A stretch of DNA of 64,000 bases from Flammeovirga yaeyamensis (GCF_018736045.1 NZ_CP076133.1:496001-560000); one strand, 5' to 3'; shown: positions 17,122 through 25,520, counted from the stretch's first letter. The notes: generated by a model not told the origin, from the sequence alone. Numbers and translations: made by a program.

Positions 17122-17123
17122 TT

Positions 17124-17258
17124 TTATGATTTAAAATTATCGTCTTCTAATAATGACTGTGCGAAGTAATCTAAAGGTACTTCTTCGTCTTCTTTATTCG
17201 CTTTTACAAATCCAAATATTGCGATCATTGGAGCAAGTAACGTAAATAGTAATTTCAT
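17124..17258 (-). CDS. Small membrane protein of 44 aa
   Basis: The ORF starts at ATG 17258 and encodes a 44-aa protein: a hydrophobic helix (MKLLFTLLAPMIAIFGFV, residues 1-18) and an acidic tail (KANKEDEEVPLDYFAQSLLEDDNFKS has the run KEDEE). It ends directly at the shared bidirectional terminator, which supports a real transcript. The layout is that of a single-pass membrane microprotein. No family is recognised. Confidence 0.5.
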   Translation of the reverse strand: MKLLFTLLAPMIAIFGFVKANKEDEEVPLDYFAQSLLEDDNFKS

Positions 17259-17463
17259 AGATAATGGTGTTGATGTAGTTTTAGATTTAATTGCTATTGA
17301 TTTACCAAACGGTAAGAAAAAATAACGGGTTACCTAAAAAAGCTCAATAACTTCCAAAATGGACTTTATTTAAACTTTTATATGTATTGTATCTAAAATC
17401 TAAGATTACTTAACACTGTTACCTTTTTTATTAGTTACTGTATATTACTTGATTAAGAAGAAT

Positions 17464-18168
17464 TTATAACTGATTGATCATCGCTTTATCAAAATCTTCC
17501 ATGAAGGCAGAAAGCACAAATGGATCTAGGTTGGAATGATCAAAAGTAATGGAAATTGGTATCAGCATTTGTGTATGTTTCTGATAGCGCTTTCCAAAAT
17601 AGAAGTAAGGTCTAGCAGAATCTAAAGCCGACTGATGTAACTGGAAACTTGTGAATTGTAGATTAGGCAAGTTCCCAATGAAGTGAGCAGATGCCCATAC
17701 CAAAGGAGGAAGTGGCTCAAAATCTCCATCCGTGCTAAATGCTTTATCTACACCTCTACGATAATTCACAAAGTATTCATCTATTGTAGAATTTACAGGA
17801 TCTTCTACCATTATTTCAGAAAAACGTTTGTCGCCACCCACGGCTATTGGACTAAATGTAGGTAAGTTATCAAAGATGTACCACTCGTTACCCAACTTTC
17901 TATATCTAAAATAAGGGTGCTTGTCCATTGTTTTCACCAAACACCACATCAAATAGGCTGTAAACGATGCTCCATCCTTATCTTTAAGTTGATCTTGGTA
18001 ATATGTATACCCTTCTGTAATATCCAATTGCAGGGTCATTTGTAAGTTAGGTTCTCTTACAATATCTTTTTGATGGAAGAAATCAACCGACCATTGTTCG
18101 TATGAACTCAACGATGCTTTATCAATTTTTTTTCCTCCAAATCTATTTAATAGCTCTTGAATTTCCAT
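17464..18168 (-). CDS. CAT-fold O-acyltransferase (chloramphenicol acetyltransferase-like)
   Basis: A protein of 234 aa from the ATG at 18168; an in-frame ATG at 18189 would add seven residues. It follows the chloramphenicol acetyltransferase fold: 'WSVDFFHQKDIVREPNLQMTLQLDIT' near the start, 'SFTAYLMWCLVKTMDKHPYFRYR', and near the end 'PISITFDHSNLDPFVLSAFMEDF'. This last block corresponds to the catalytic HHxxxDG, reduced here to DHSNLDP: the His and Asp are kept, the Gly is Pro. It is probably an acyltransferase of unknown substrate rather than a resistance enzyme. The duplicated start codon block at 20422-20424 supports the 18168 start. Its present upstream DNA belongs to the inserted cassette. 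Confidence 0.8.
   Translation of the reverse strand: MEIQELLNRFGGKKIDKASLSSYEQWSVDFFHQKDIVREPNLQMTLQLDITEGYTYYQDQLKDKDGASFTAYLMWCLVKTMDKHPYFRYRKLGNEWYIFDNLPTFSPIAVGGDKRFSEIMVEDPVNSTIDEYFVNYRRGVDKAFSTDGDFEPLPPLVWASAHFIGNLPNLQFTSFQLHQSALDSARPYFYFGKRYQKHTQMLIPISITFDHSNLDPFVLSAFMEDFDKAMINQL
18113..18168. repeat. 56-bp direct repeat, left copy (5' end of the CAT-like gene)
   Basis: Bases 18113-18168 match 20369-20424 with two differences. The repeat ends exactly at the start codon of the CAT-like gene. This copy is part of the intact gene. Confidence 0.95.
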
Positions 18169-18303
18169 TTTATTTTTAAGTAAATACAATTATAAAAAAT
18201 TATTTATGTATTAATAGTTATATTTTTTGATGAAAAGTATTAGATTTATTTTGAAAAAAATAGAATTTATGAGACTAACAAACTGAACAATATATTTTTT
18301 ATC

Positions 18304-19341
18304 ATGAAAAAAAAAAGAGCAAGCTTATTTTTCTTAAAAAGAAGGTTTATTAAAATACAAAAAAAGAAAGATTTCAGAAAAAAGTACTTAAGAATAAAAA
18401 ACAGTTCTAGATTAAGTCAAGCTCAAATCCAATTTAGTAAAAGAATAAAAAAATCTATCTGTAAACCACTTCCCGAATTTAGTTCTTTTAGAGAAAAACC
18501 TGAAATTTTAATTAATTATATAAATGATTTACAGTTAAACATTAATAATAGAAAGGAAATCTATATTAATATGAAGAATGTTAAATCAATAAGTCAAGGT
18601 GCAATAATATCTATACTATCTATTATTAATCAAAGAAACGATAATAATTTACCAATATTCGGAAGTATACCTAAAAATAATAAAGTAGCCAAAATATTAG
18701 AATCATCTGGTTTTTATAATAGTTTAAAAGGTAATGATGTTGGATACAATCAATCTCCTAATATTATTCTCAATAATAGACATTCACAAGTAGACCCTGT
18801 ATTATGTGATGAAATAGTACAAAAGGCAATGCAAACAATATGTGGAGTTAAGAAAAGAAATTCTAAACTATATGGTTTAATCATGGAAATGATGGCTAAT
18901 TCAATAAATCACGGATATCCTAAAGGGAATAATTTATTGAATTTAACTTTTAGATCAGCGTGGTTTATAAAAAAGAGTTGGCTTTTGTCAATTAGTCATC
19001 AAAAAGAAAAAGTTACATTTGTATTTTTAGATTATGGAGTAGGGATATTAGAGACTATTAAATTAAAATTGGGTCAAAAAGTCTTGAATAGTATTTCTCC
19101 AAGGAATGAAAAAATTTTATTACAAGTATTTAATGGTAAAATAGGATCTAGAACAGGTTTACCATTTAGAGGGAAAGGATTACCCAAAATTTATACATCT
19201 TTTCAGCAAAACTATATTAGTGATCTCTTTGTTTTAACTAATAATGTTATCTTAGATTATAAAAATCAGAATTTTTATAAATTAAAGTCTGATTTTAATG
19301 GTACTTTGTATATTTTTGAAATTGATAAGACTTGTTTATAG
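18304..19341 (+). CDS. STAS-like + GHKL ATPase protein
   Basis: A 345-aa soluble, very basic protein. Residues about 60-150 look like a STAS domain (EIYINMKNVKSISQGAIISI, then KILESSGFYN). Residues about 185-340 are a GHKL/Bergerat ATP-binding domain: N box E195-MMANS-INH, G1 box D243-YGVGI, and G2-like TGLPFRGKGL at about 284-293. No phosphoacceptor His or dimerisation domain is seen, so it is not a classical histidine kinase; it resembles RsbW/SpoIIAB-type switch kinases fused to their STAS partner. It is the first gene of a three-gene cassette, with the STAS-like gene starting 1 nt later. Its target is unknown. Confidence 0.78.
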   Translation: MKKKRASLFFLKRRFIKIQKKKDFRKKYLRIKNSSRLSQAQIQFSKRIKKSICKPLPEFSSFREKPEILINYINDLQLNINNRKEIYINMKNVKSISQGAIISILSIINQRNDNNLPIFGSIPKNNKVAKILESSGFYNSLKGNDVGYNQSPNIILNNRHSQVDPVLCDEIVQKAMQTICGVKKRNSKLYGLIMEMMANSINHGYPKGNNLLNLTFRSAWFIKKSWLLSISHQKEKVTFVFLDYGVGILETIKLKLGQKVLNSISPRNEKILLQVFNGKIGSRTGLPFRGKGLPKIYTSFQQNYISDLFVLTNNVILDYKNQNFYKLKSDFNGTLYIFEIDKTCL

Positions 19342-19342
19342 A

Positions 19343-19663
19343 ATGAAAAACATAATAAATATAGCAAAAGAATTTTCTGAAACACCAGGTGCTAGATACA
19401 TTACAGATGGTAAATTTTCAGGACAGGAATTTTATGAAAATATCCTTAAACCTAGATTTAATAACTTGAAGGATAATGAAATACTTACAATAGTTTTAGA
19501 TGGTACAGCAGGGTATGCTACATCCTTTTTAGATGAAGCTTTTGGTAGATTATCTCGTGAGTATAAATCAAAGATTGTTTTAGATAAAGTGAGGTTTATA
19601 TCACATGAAGAACCTGATTTAATTAATGAGATTGAATGTTATATAAATGAAACAAATAAATAA
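19343..19663 (+). CDS. STAS-like DUF4325 family protein
   Basis: A 106-aa soluble protein starting at ATG 19343, one base after the stop of the ATPase gene (an upstream in-frame ATG at 19298 lies inside that gene and is less likely). 'ILTIVLDGTAGYATSFLDEAFGRLSREY' matches the core of the DUF4325 STAS-like family, where a Ser before FLDEAF is a candidate phosphorylation site by analogy with SpoIIAA. Short N-terminal strands and 'KVRFISHEEPDLINEIECYI' complete the fold. It is probably the partner or substrate of the upstream GHKL ATPase. It overlaps the next gene by 17 nt. Confidence 0.78.
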   Translation: MKNIINIAKEFSETPGARYITDGKFSGQEFYENILKPRFNNLKDNEILTIVLDGTAGYATSFLDEAFGRLSREYKSKIVLDKVRFISHEEPDLINEIECYINETNK

Positions 19664-20222
19664 AAAGGATATACTCATTTTTATAATCACAATTTCTATT
19701 TGTTGGATTTTTTCTGAATATATTTCTAATTATGAATACTTTGTTTGGAGAAAAGAGATAGATATTTTTAGTGTAATTAGTTTATTAATAACATCTTCAA
19801 TAGGTATTTATATTGCTGTTTATTTGAATAAATCTATTGAGGCTTCCAAATTTGAAAAAGAACTAATTATTGAAGAAGTAAAAAAAATAAAGCCGATCAT
19901 TCTTGAAATTAAACAAGGGTTATTAGATAATAAGTTAGAATTCAATACTACCATAAATAATTTTAAAAAAATGGGTAGCAGATTGTCTGAAATTGATCAG
20001 CTAAATAAAATATTATCTTTTAATTTAAATGTAGATGATATAATTGAAGATTATAGAATACTAAAGAGAAATATAACAGGAATTTCTCCTTTAGTTACTG
20101 GAGAAGATAAACTAAAATACATTGAATTTGGTGATGAAATTAAAAGATCTGATTCAATTAGTTTAATTGATAAAATAGGAGAAAATCTTATACGTTTGGC
20201 ATCAACTGCTTATAGATCCTAA
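19647..20222 (+). CDS. Membrane protein with two TM helices and a coiled coil
   Basis: A 191-aa protein overlapping the STAS-like gene by 17 nt, which shows translational coupling. Two membrane segments (about residues 8-26 and 42-61) form an N-terminal hairpin, followed by a cytoplasmic Lys/Glu-rich region (about 65-125) with coiled-coil character and a C-terminal 'ITGISPLVTGEDKLKYIEFGDEIKR' domain. I recognise no family. Position suggests it is the membrane output or sensor of the STAS/ATPase pair. Confidence 0.65.
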   Translation: MKQINKKDILIFIITISICWIFSEYISNYEYFVWRKEIDIFSVISLLITSSIGIYIAVYLNKSIEASKFEKELIIEEVKKIKPIILEIKQGLLDNKLEFNTTINNFKKMGSRLSEIDQLNKILSFNLNVDDIIEDYRILKRNITGISPLVTGEDKLKYIEFGDEIKRSDSISLIDKIGENLIRLASTAYRS

Positions 20223-20364
20223 TTTTATGTTAAAAACACTAAGTAAGTTTTTATAATTAATAACTAACAATAAATATAACAAGTTATTTTAATTCCATAA
20301 TTCTCAATATGGGAAAATAGGTTTTAGAACGCGATAAACTCATAATAGATTATTAATTAATCTT

Positions 20365-20424
20365 TTAAGATGCTTTATCAATTTTTTTTCCTCCAAATCT
20401 ATCTAATAGCTCTTGAATCTCCAT
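20365..20424 (-). pseudogene. Remnant 5' end of the CAT-like gene
   Basis: Starting at ATG 20424 this reads MEIQELLDRFGGKKIDKAS and then a stop. It matches the intact CAT-like protein start at 18 of 19 residues (N to D at position 8). Similarity ends abruptly after codon 18. Upstream lies a minus-strand -7 box (20457-20464), so the remnant still carries what looks like the original promoter and start of the gene. Confidence 0.85.
20369..20424. repeat. 56-bp direct repeat, right copy
   Basis: Identical to 18113-18168 except for two T/C differences. Flanking sequence on both sides diverges at once. It bounds the three-gene cassette on the right. Confidence 0.95.
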
Positions 20425-20456
20425 AATTAAAACTAAAGTTAGTTAGTATAAGGAAA

Positions 20457-20464
20457 CAAAGGTA
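20457..20464 (-). promoter_or_regulatory. -7 box upstream of the truncated CAT-like start
   Basis: CAAAGGTA on the plus strand is TACCTTTG on the minus strand, a full TAnnTTTG match, 33 nt before the remnant start codon. It is probably the original promoter of the gene now split by the cassette. Confidence 0.55.
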
Positions 20465-20498
20465 TAGGAATACTTAAATAACTAACAATCGATTTTCA

Positions 20499-20506
20499 TA
20501 TATTTG
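20499..20506 (+). promoter_or_regulatory. -7 box of the MepA-like gene
   Basis: TATATTTG fits the consensus and lies 33 nt before the TTG start codon at 20539. No clear -33 element is seen. Confidence 0.45.
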
Positions 20507-20538
20507 TTCTTTAGCTAAGCAAACAAACATAAAGCAGA

Positions 20539-21324
20539 TTGAAAAAGAGATACAAATTTTTAGTTTTTTTGATATTATCACCCATCGTCATCATTGGAGT
20601 GATGAGTGTAAATCAGGTCTTTACCAAAAATAAAGGGCAAAGTGTTTCCCGTGGAACACGTGCTAACGGCAGTTTAGAGAACGGTTGGCTGATCCCCTAT
20701 TCAGGAAATAACTTCAATTATTTTAGCTATATCAGTTACTTTTTGATGGAAAACGGATATGTGCACCACAAGGTATATCAAGCGGTAGTGGATAGTTATG
20801 CAGCTCTGGAAAAGTCTCAACCCGAAAAGCATTTCACCATCATGGAATGTAGCGATAAAAATGGAGGACCGGTTTGGTTTCATAAAACTCACAGAAACGG
20901 AACAAGTATCGATTTTATGTCGCCTAAAATCAAAAATGGAAAAGTATATAAAGATCTCGACAATTGGGGACTGTTTCATTATGTGTTAGAGTTTGATACC
21001 GAAGGTAAACTTCAAAAGAAATATCCATATACCGACTTTATTCATCCACAAATAGGTAAATCTGTTAGTAATTACCTCGATCCAGAAGTAGAGATTGATT
21101 TTGAAACGATGGCACAGCATATTTTGGCTTTAGACGATGCGTGCAAGAAGAACGGTATTCGCATTTCTAAAGTCATTTTGATGATTGAATTAAAGAAAAA
21201 ACTGTTTGCGACACCTTCTGGAAAGAAAGTTTTGGCTAGAGGTATACCGTTTGCGACCAAACTACCTGATGCTGTAAATAGAATGCATGAGGACCATTAT
21301 CACATCGATTTCAACATAAATTGA
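20539..21324 (+). CDS. Penicillin-insensitive murein endopeptidase-like (M74)
   Basis: A 261-aa protein with an N-terminal membrane anchor (KFLVFLILSPIVIIGVM). The domain resembles MepA, a zinc endopeptidase that cuts D-Ala-mDAP cross-links of peptidoglycan. 'NGWLIPYSGNNFNYF' corresponds to the substrate-side start, 'HKTHRNGTSIDFM' gives the HxxHxxGxxxD zinc motif, and 'HEDHYHIDF' the third ligand region. The start is TTG: an in-frame stop lies 7-9 nt upstream and the next ATG is inside the anchor. It is not part of the glycan locus functionally. Confidence 0.8.
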   Translation: MKKRYKFLVFLILSPIVIIGVMSVNQVFTKNKGQSVSRGTRANGSLENGWLIPYSGNNFNYFSYISYFLMENGYVHHKVYQAVVDSYAALEKSQPEKHFTIMECSDKNGGPVWFHKTHRNGTSIDFMSPKIKNGKVYKDLDNWGLFHYVLEFDTEGKLQKKYPYTDFIHPQIGKSVSNYLDPEVEIDFETMAQHILALDDACKKNGIRISKVILMIELKKKLFATPSGKKVLARGIPFATKLPDAVNRMHEDHYHIDFNIN

Positions 21325-21334
21325 TGTTTATATA

Positions 21335-21404
21335 GGGATATATGTTGTAAACAGGAGGGTATATATATTGAAATAAGTATTTTTTGTTAAATATATATAC
21401 CCTT
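21335..21404. promoter_or_regulatory. Repeat cluster upstream of HTCS1, operator candidate
   Basis: GGGATATAT (21335) and GGGTATATA (21357) are minus-oriented half-sites 22 bp apart. GGGTATATATATT (21357-21369) and AATATATATACCC (21390-21402) form perfect 13-bp inverted arms. The half-site sequence matches those before other genes of the locus, which suggests autoregulation. Confidence 0.55.
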
Positions 21405-21419
21405 CATTATTGCCTCTTG

Positions 21420-21427
21420 TATCTTTG
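21420..21427 (+). promoter_or_regulatory. -7 box of HTCS1
   Basis: TATCTTTG fits TAnnTTTG. It overlaps the in-frame GTG at 21427, so that codon cannot be the start, and the leader before the ATG codons at 21430, 21433 or 21448 is almost absent. Confidence 0.6.
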
Positions 21428-21432
21428 TGATG

Positions 21433-24400
21433 ATGAAAAGAAGCAGTATGAAATACATTAACCTATTACTTTTGATGTTCCTTTCACTCAAGATTTTTGC
21501 TCAGTTTAATTTTAGAGCACTTGATGCTGAAAAGGGATTATCACATATCAATGTGACTTCAATACTTCAGGATGATGAAGGATACATTTGGTTGGGAACA
21601 AATAACGGACTGAACAGATACAATGGCTTTGAAATAAAAACATTTTACAGCAGTCCTCACCACGAACATACTTTAACGAGTAGTAGAATATCCGAATTAC
21701 TCCTTGACAATAAAGGACAGCTTTGGGTCGGTACAAGAGATGGAGGCTTGAACCTTTATTTATCGGATCAGAAAGGTTTTCAGTCCTTTTATGATAATAC
21801 CGCAAGCAATATCACAGCAATTTTCCAAGACAATAACGAAAACGTGTGGGTAGGAGCATACGATAGTGGGTTAGGTAGAGTTAATCAAAAAGCAACTGAA
21901 ATTGTCTATTATCAGCCTTTAGGAAATAATATTACCATATCTAAGATTGCACAATGGGATGCTCAAACATTATTGGTGGGGACAAGATCAAATGGTTTAT
22001 ACTTATTTGATATAGCAGAGAAACATTTCACGAAAGTACCTTTTGAGGAAGGTGTGACTACCATTCGTGATATTATTACTTGGAATGGCCAAACCATTAT
22101 AGGGAGTTTTCATTCGTTATTTGTTATTGAAAAAGGAGATAACAATGAAATTATCTATAAAAAACTGATAGATTATAAGTTTGATGCCATTTCATCAATT
22201 ACTCAAAAGGAAGGAAATCTGTTTGTAGGAACGAAGAAGGGATTGTTGGTCTTGGATCAAGAGGGACAAATTACGTCCTATCAATCGAGTAAAAATATCA
22301 TCAATAGCTTATTGAGTAATAGTGTAAATACATTATGTGTCGATACTTCTGGAGTGTTGTGGATAGGCACTACTTCCGGAGCAAATTATGCAAACTTATA
22401 TTCTTTTCAGTTACAAACGATAGGTATTGAGGCCTTAAACAAAGAAAACGTTAATGTTGTATTCGAGGATTCTCAAAAGCAATTGTGGTTCGGTTTAAAG
22501 AGTGCGAAGTTGGTAAAATATGCCAATGGTAAAGCTACAGTGTACGAATCGTTATCAAAGAAAAAAGGAGCGTTAGATGCCTATGGAGGGATAGAAACGA
22601 TTACTGAAGACGAACATGGACAACTATGGATTGGAAGTTGGGGCGCCGGTATCTCTACTCTAAATATCAAAGAGGAAATGAGGGGACGACCTTATTTCAA
22701 TAAAATTCAGCATCCGAAACTTCATTCGACAATTACTTCAATTATTTCTTATCAAGGAGATATCTATGCAGGTACGTTTAGAAAAGGACTGATAAGAATT
22801 GTGATGGATAAGAAGGGGAAATTGAAGGATGTTCAAGTCATTAAATACCGAAAAAAGCAAAAGAGACAGCATCAATTAGCTAGCAATACGATCAACGCTT
22901 TATACAAAGATCCTTTTGATAATTGCTTATGGATTAGTTCGCCAGAAGGGATTACCAAACTAAAGAAGAAAAAAGGGCGATTGGCCCTTAGAAGTTATCA
23001 TGTGGCTTTGGAGCATGGGACTTCTAAACCAGCTTTCAGTTGGGAAGTCTGTAAAACATCTTCAACAACTTTGTGGGTCGGTACCATCGAAGAAGGTCTT
23101 TCACGCTTAACCTTTGATGAAAAAACAGCACAATTAAAGGAAATAAAGACATTTACTACTGCCAATGGTTTGCCTTCCAACTCCATTCAATCTTTAGAAT
23201 TCGATAAAGAAAACAATGTGCTTTGGATTAGTGGAAATGGACTAACGCAATTTGATTTAAATACATTCAAGACAAAAACGTTTACCTCAGTAGATGGTCT
23301 AGAAGGAGGTTATTTTAGAGTGAATTGTTCTGTACATTTAAAAAACGGGGATTTCTGTTTTGTATCGGATAAAGCAATTAACATGATTCCCGCTCAAACC
23401 ATCTATGATAACCCTATCGTACCTCAAACAATCTTTGAATATTTGATTGTTGACGGTCAAGAGGTGCACGAACAAGATACGGTAAGTGGTAATCTGATCT
23501 TGAAAAAGCCGATGTACAAGACGAAAGACATCATTTTAAATCACGATCAGAATAATATAGAAATCGGATTTAACGGAATGCATTACGCTACTCCAAATAA
23601 AAATAAGTATCAATATCGTTTGATTGGTTTCAATAAAGATTGGCAAACCACCAACGAAGGCAGGGTGGTCTATTCCAATTTACCTTATGGTGAATATACT
23701 TTGGAGGTGAAATCAAGCAATAGCGATGGAATTTGGGAACAGGAAGCCAAGATCATCAACATCACAGTAGAAACTCCTTGGTGGCACACCTATTGGGCCT
23801 ACCTCATCTATTTGATGATCATTTCGGCTATTATTTGGCAAATCAACAAGCTGATATTTAATCGACATAAATTAAAGCAAGAGTTGGAAGTGGAACGCTT
23901 CAAAATGGAGAAGAACGAAGAATTAACGTTGATGAAAATTCGTTTCTTCGTCAATATCTCTCACGAATTACGTACGCCTCTGACTCTAATTTCAAGTCCA
24001 TTGGAAACGCTTTTAAAGCAAACCGATTTAAAAGGACAAACACAAGAGTACCTACAGGTGATGAAGCGAAATGCAGATCGCTTGTTGGAATTGTTTGATC
24101 AGTTATTGGACTTTAGAAAAATTGAAACGGGTAATCATAAAACGAAATTTAGAAAAGTAGATGTAGTCAGCTTCACCCGTTTGGTCGCCTCATCTTTCGA
24201 TACTTTGGCCAAAGACAATCAGATCAATTATGCCTTTCATGCTCATATCGATTATTTAGAAGCATGGGTAGATAAAGATGCTTTGGAAAAGATGATTTAT
24301 AACTTACTGTCGAATGCATTTAAGAATACAGCAGAGGGCGGAAATGTATTGATCGATTTGGATAAAAAAGGCGAGGGTTCCTATCAAATAGCAGTTAGCG

Positions 24401-25458
24401 ATACAGGAGTAGGTATTCCAAAACCTGAACAAGAACATATATTTGAGGTTTTCTATCAAACAGAAAACAAACAAGACCGAGGTACGGGTATTGGTCTTGC
24501 TTTAGTGAAAAAGCTAGTGGATGCTCATTATGGAGAAATATCATTAGAAAGTGAGAAAGAACAGGGATCAAAATTTTACATCACGCTTCCTCTGGGAGAT
24601 CAGTTTATGCATTCTTCAGAGAAAGTGATAGAAGAAGAGGTGGTAGAAGTTGTAGAGCCTGAAGAAGAAACTACCCAAGAAGTAGTGGAGGAGAACCGTC
24701 CTAAAGTTTTAATAGTGGAAGATAACTTGGAGATCGCTTCTTACTTAAAGACAGAATTTATTCGTAAGTATCAAGTGATATTGGCCCATAATGGTCACGA
24801 AGGTTATGAGAAACTATTAGAAGAAAAACCTCATATCGTTATTTCAGATATTATGATGGCCGAGATGAGTGGTCTGGAACTCTGTAAAAAGATCAAGCAG
24901 AATCCACATTTGAGTCATCTTCCGGTAATTCTATTAACGGCAAAGAATAGCGACGAAGATAAATTACAAGGTATTGAGAGTGGAGCAGATGCTTATATCG
25001 TAAAGCCATTTAAAATCGATTTCTTATTAGCGAAAGTGGAGAATTTGTTGGAAGAGAGAAAATCTGTAAAACAATTCTTTGCGACGAAAAAGGAAATGAC
25101 GGTGGAAGATCCGGAAAAAGAAAAGTTTTTGGATAAAGCAAAGAAAGTAGTCGAGGAGAACTTCCTTAACGAGCAGTTCGATGCCAAAGAATTTGCTGTA
25201 AAAATGGGGTTAACTTATGCGACGCTTTATAATCGCCTAAAAAAATACCAAGACATTTCTGCCACCGCTTATATTAGAAAAATCCGATTACTTAAAGCAG
25301 CAGAATTGATTGCCAACACAGAACATTCGATAAAAGAAATCCAATTCCTAGTTGGCTTCAACGATGCGAAATATTTTAGAACGAACTTTAAAAAGTTCTT
25401 CGAAATTACCCCATCAGAATATCTAAAACGCTACAGAAAAGTAGATTTAAAAGCGTAA
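21433..25458 (+). CDS. Hybrid two-component system regulator (HTCS1)
   Basis: An HTCS of about 1340 aa that joins sensor, kinase and DNA-binding regulator. Order: signal peptide; periplasmic Reg_prop beta-propellers (about 25-690, repeated 'iWlGT..GL.' blades such as YIWLGTNNGLNRYNG); Y_Y_Y domain (about 700-785); membrane helix (about 795-815); HisKA with H844 in SHELRTP; HATPase (NLLSNAFKNT, DTGVGIP, GTGIGLALV); receiver with D1139 in ISDIMMAEMSG; AraC-type HTH (about 1240-1335). It probably senses a released oligosaccharide and activates the adjacent locus. The start is uncertain among ATG 21430, 21433 and 21448; the last gives the cleanest signal peptide. A terminator follows. Confidence 0.95.
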   Translation: MKRSSMKYINLLLLMFLSLKIFAQFNFRALDAEKGLSHINVTSILQDDEGYIWLGTNNGLNRYNGFEIKTFYSSPHHEHTLTSSRISELLLDNKGQLWVGTRDGGLNLYLSDQKGFQSFYDNTASNITAIFQDNNENVWVGAYDSGLGRVNQKATEIVYYQPLGNNITISKIAQWDAQTLLVGTRSNGLYLFDIAEKHFTKVPFEEGVTTIRDIITWNGQTIIGSFHSLFVIEKGDNNEIIYKKLIDYKFDAISSITQKEGNLFVGTKKGLLVLDQEGQITSYQSSKNIINSLLSNSVNTLCVDTSGVLWIGTTSGANYANLYSFQLQTIGIEALNKENVNVVFEDSQKQLWFGLKSAKLVKYANGKATVYESLSKKKGALDAYGGIETITEDEHGQLWIGSWGAGISTLNIKEEMRGRPYFNKIQHPKLHSTITSIISYQGDIYAGTFRKGLIRIVMDKKGKLKDVQVIKYRKKQKRQHQLASNTINALYKDPFDNCLWISSPEGITKLKKKKGRLALRSYHVALEHGTSKPAFSWEVCKTSSTTLWVGTIEEGLSRLTFDEKTAQLKEIKTFTTANGLPSNSIQSLEFDKENNVLWISGNGLTQFDLNTFKTKTFTSVDGLEGGYFRVNCSVHLKNGDFCFVSDKAINMIPAQTIYDNPIVPQTIFEYLIVDGQEVHEQDTVSGNLILKKPMYKTKDIILNHDQNNIEIGFNGMHYATPNKNKYQYRLIGFNKDWQTTNEGRVVYSNLPYGEYTLEVKSSNSDGIWEQEAKIINITVETPWWHTYWAYLIYLMIISAIIWQINKLIFNRHKLKQELEVERFKMEKNEELTLMKIRFFVNISHELRTPLTLISSPLETLLKQTDLKGQTQEYLQVMKRNADRLLELFDQLLDFRKIETGNHKTKFRKVDVVSFTRLVASSFDTLAKDNQINYAFHAHIDYLEAWVDKDALEKMIYNLLSNAFKNTAEGGNVLIDLDKKGEGSYQIAVSDTGVGIPKPEQEHIFEVFYQTENKQDRGTGIGLALVKKLVDAHYGEISLESEKEQGSKFYITLPLGDQFMHSSEKVIEEEVVEVVEPEEETTQEVVEENRPKVLIVEDNLEIASYLKTEFIRKYQVILAHNGHEGYEKLLEEKPHIVISDIMMAEMSGLELCKKIKQNPHLSHLPVILLTAKNSDEDKLQGIESGADAYIVKPFKIDFLLAKVENLLEERKSVKQFFATKKEMTVEDPEKEKFLDKAKKVVEENFLNEQFDAKEFAVKMGLTYATLYNRLKKYQDISATAYIRKIRLLKAAELIANTEHSIKEIQFLVGFNDAKYFRTNFKKFFEITPSEYLKRYRKVDLKA

Positions 25459-25484
25459 GTGTATTTACTATTAACCATTAGTAG

Positions 25485-25518
25485 AATGGCCTTTTCGGTA
25501 TCGGGAAGGCCATTTTTT
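25485..25518 (+). terminator. Terminator after HTCS1
   Basis: AATGGCCTT (25485-25493) and AAGGCCATT (25506-25514) pair around a 12-nt loop and are followed by T residues. Confidence 0.88.
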
Positions 25519-25520
25519 AA

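Larger units (their letters stand above)
18169..20368. mobile_element. Candidate inserted cassette between 56-bp direct repeats
   Basis: About 2.2 kb bounded by the 56-bp direct repeats. It holds three plus-strand genes (18304-20222) that are clearly richer in A+T than their neighbours (Lys/Ile/Asn codons AAA, ATA, AAT dominate). The right repeat keeps a promoter-like box and a start codon of the split gene, and the left repeat belongs to the intact gene. No integrase or transposase is inside. A site-specific insertion that restores the target's 5' end is the reading I favour. A partial gene duplication followed by loss is the alternative. Confidence 0.5.

Noticed and set aside
17464-18168. 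Chloramphenicol resistance gene
   Set aside because: The fold is CAT-like, but the catalytic HHxxxDG is reduced to DHSNLDP and the rest diverges, so drug resistance is not supported.
20643-20658. Second parS-like 16-mer (TGTTTCCCGTGGAACA)
   Set aside because: It has two mismatches to the parS consensus, lacks the CACGTG core and lies inside the MepA-like coding sequence, so chance similarity is more likely.
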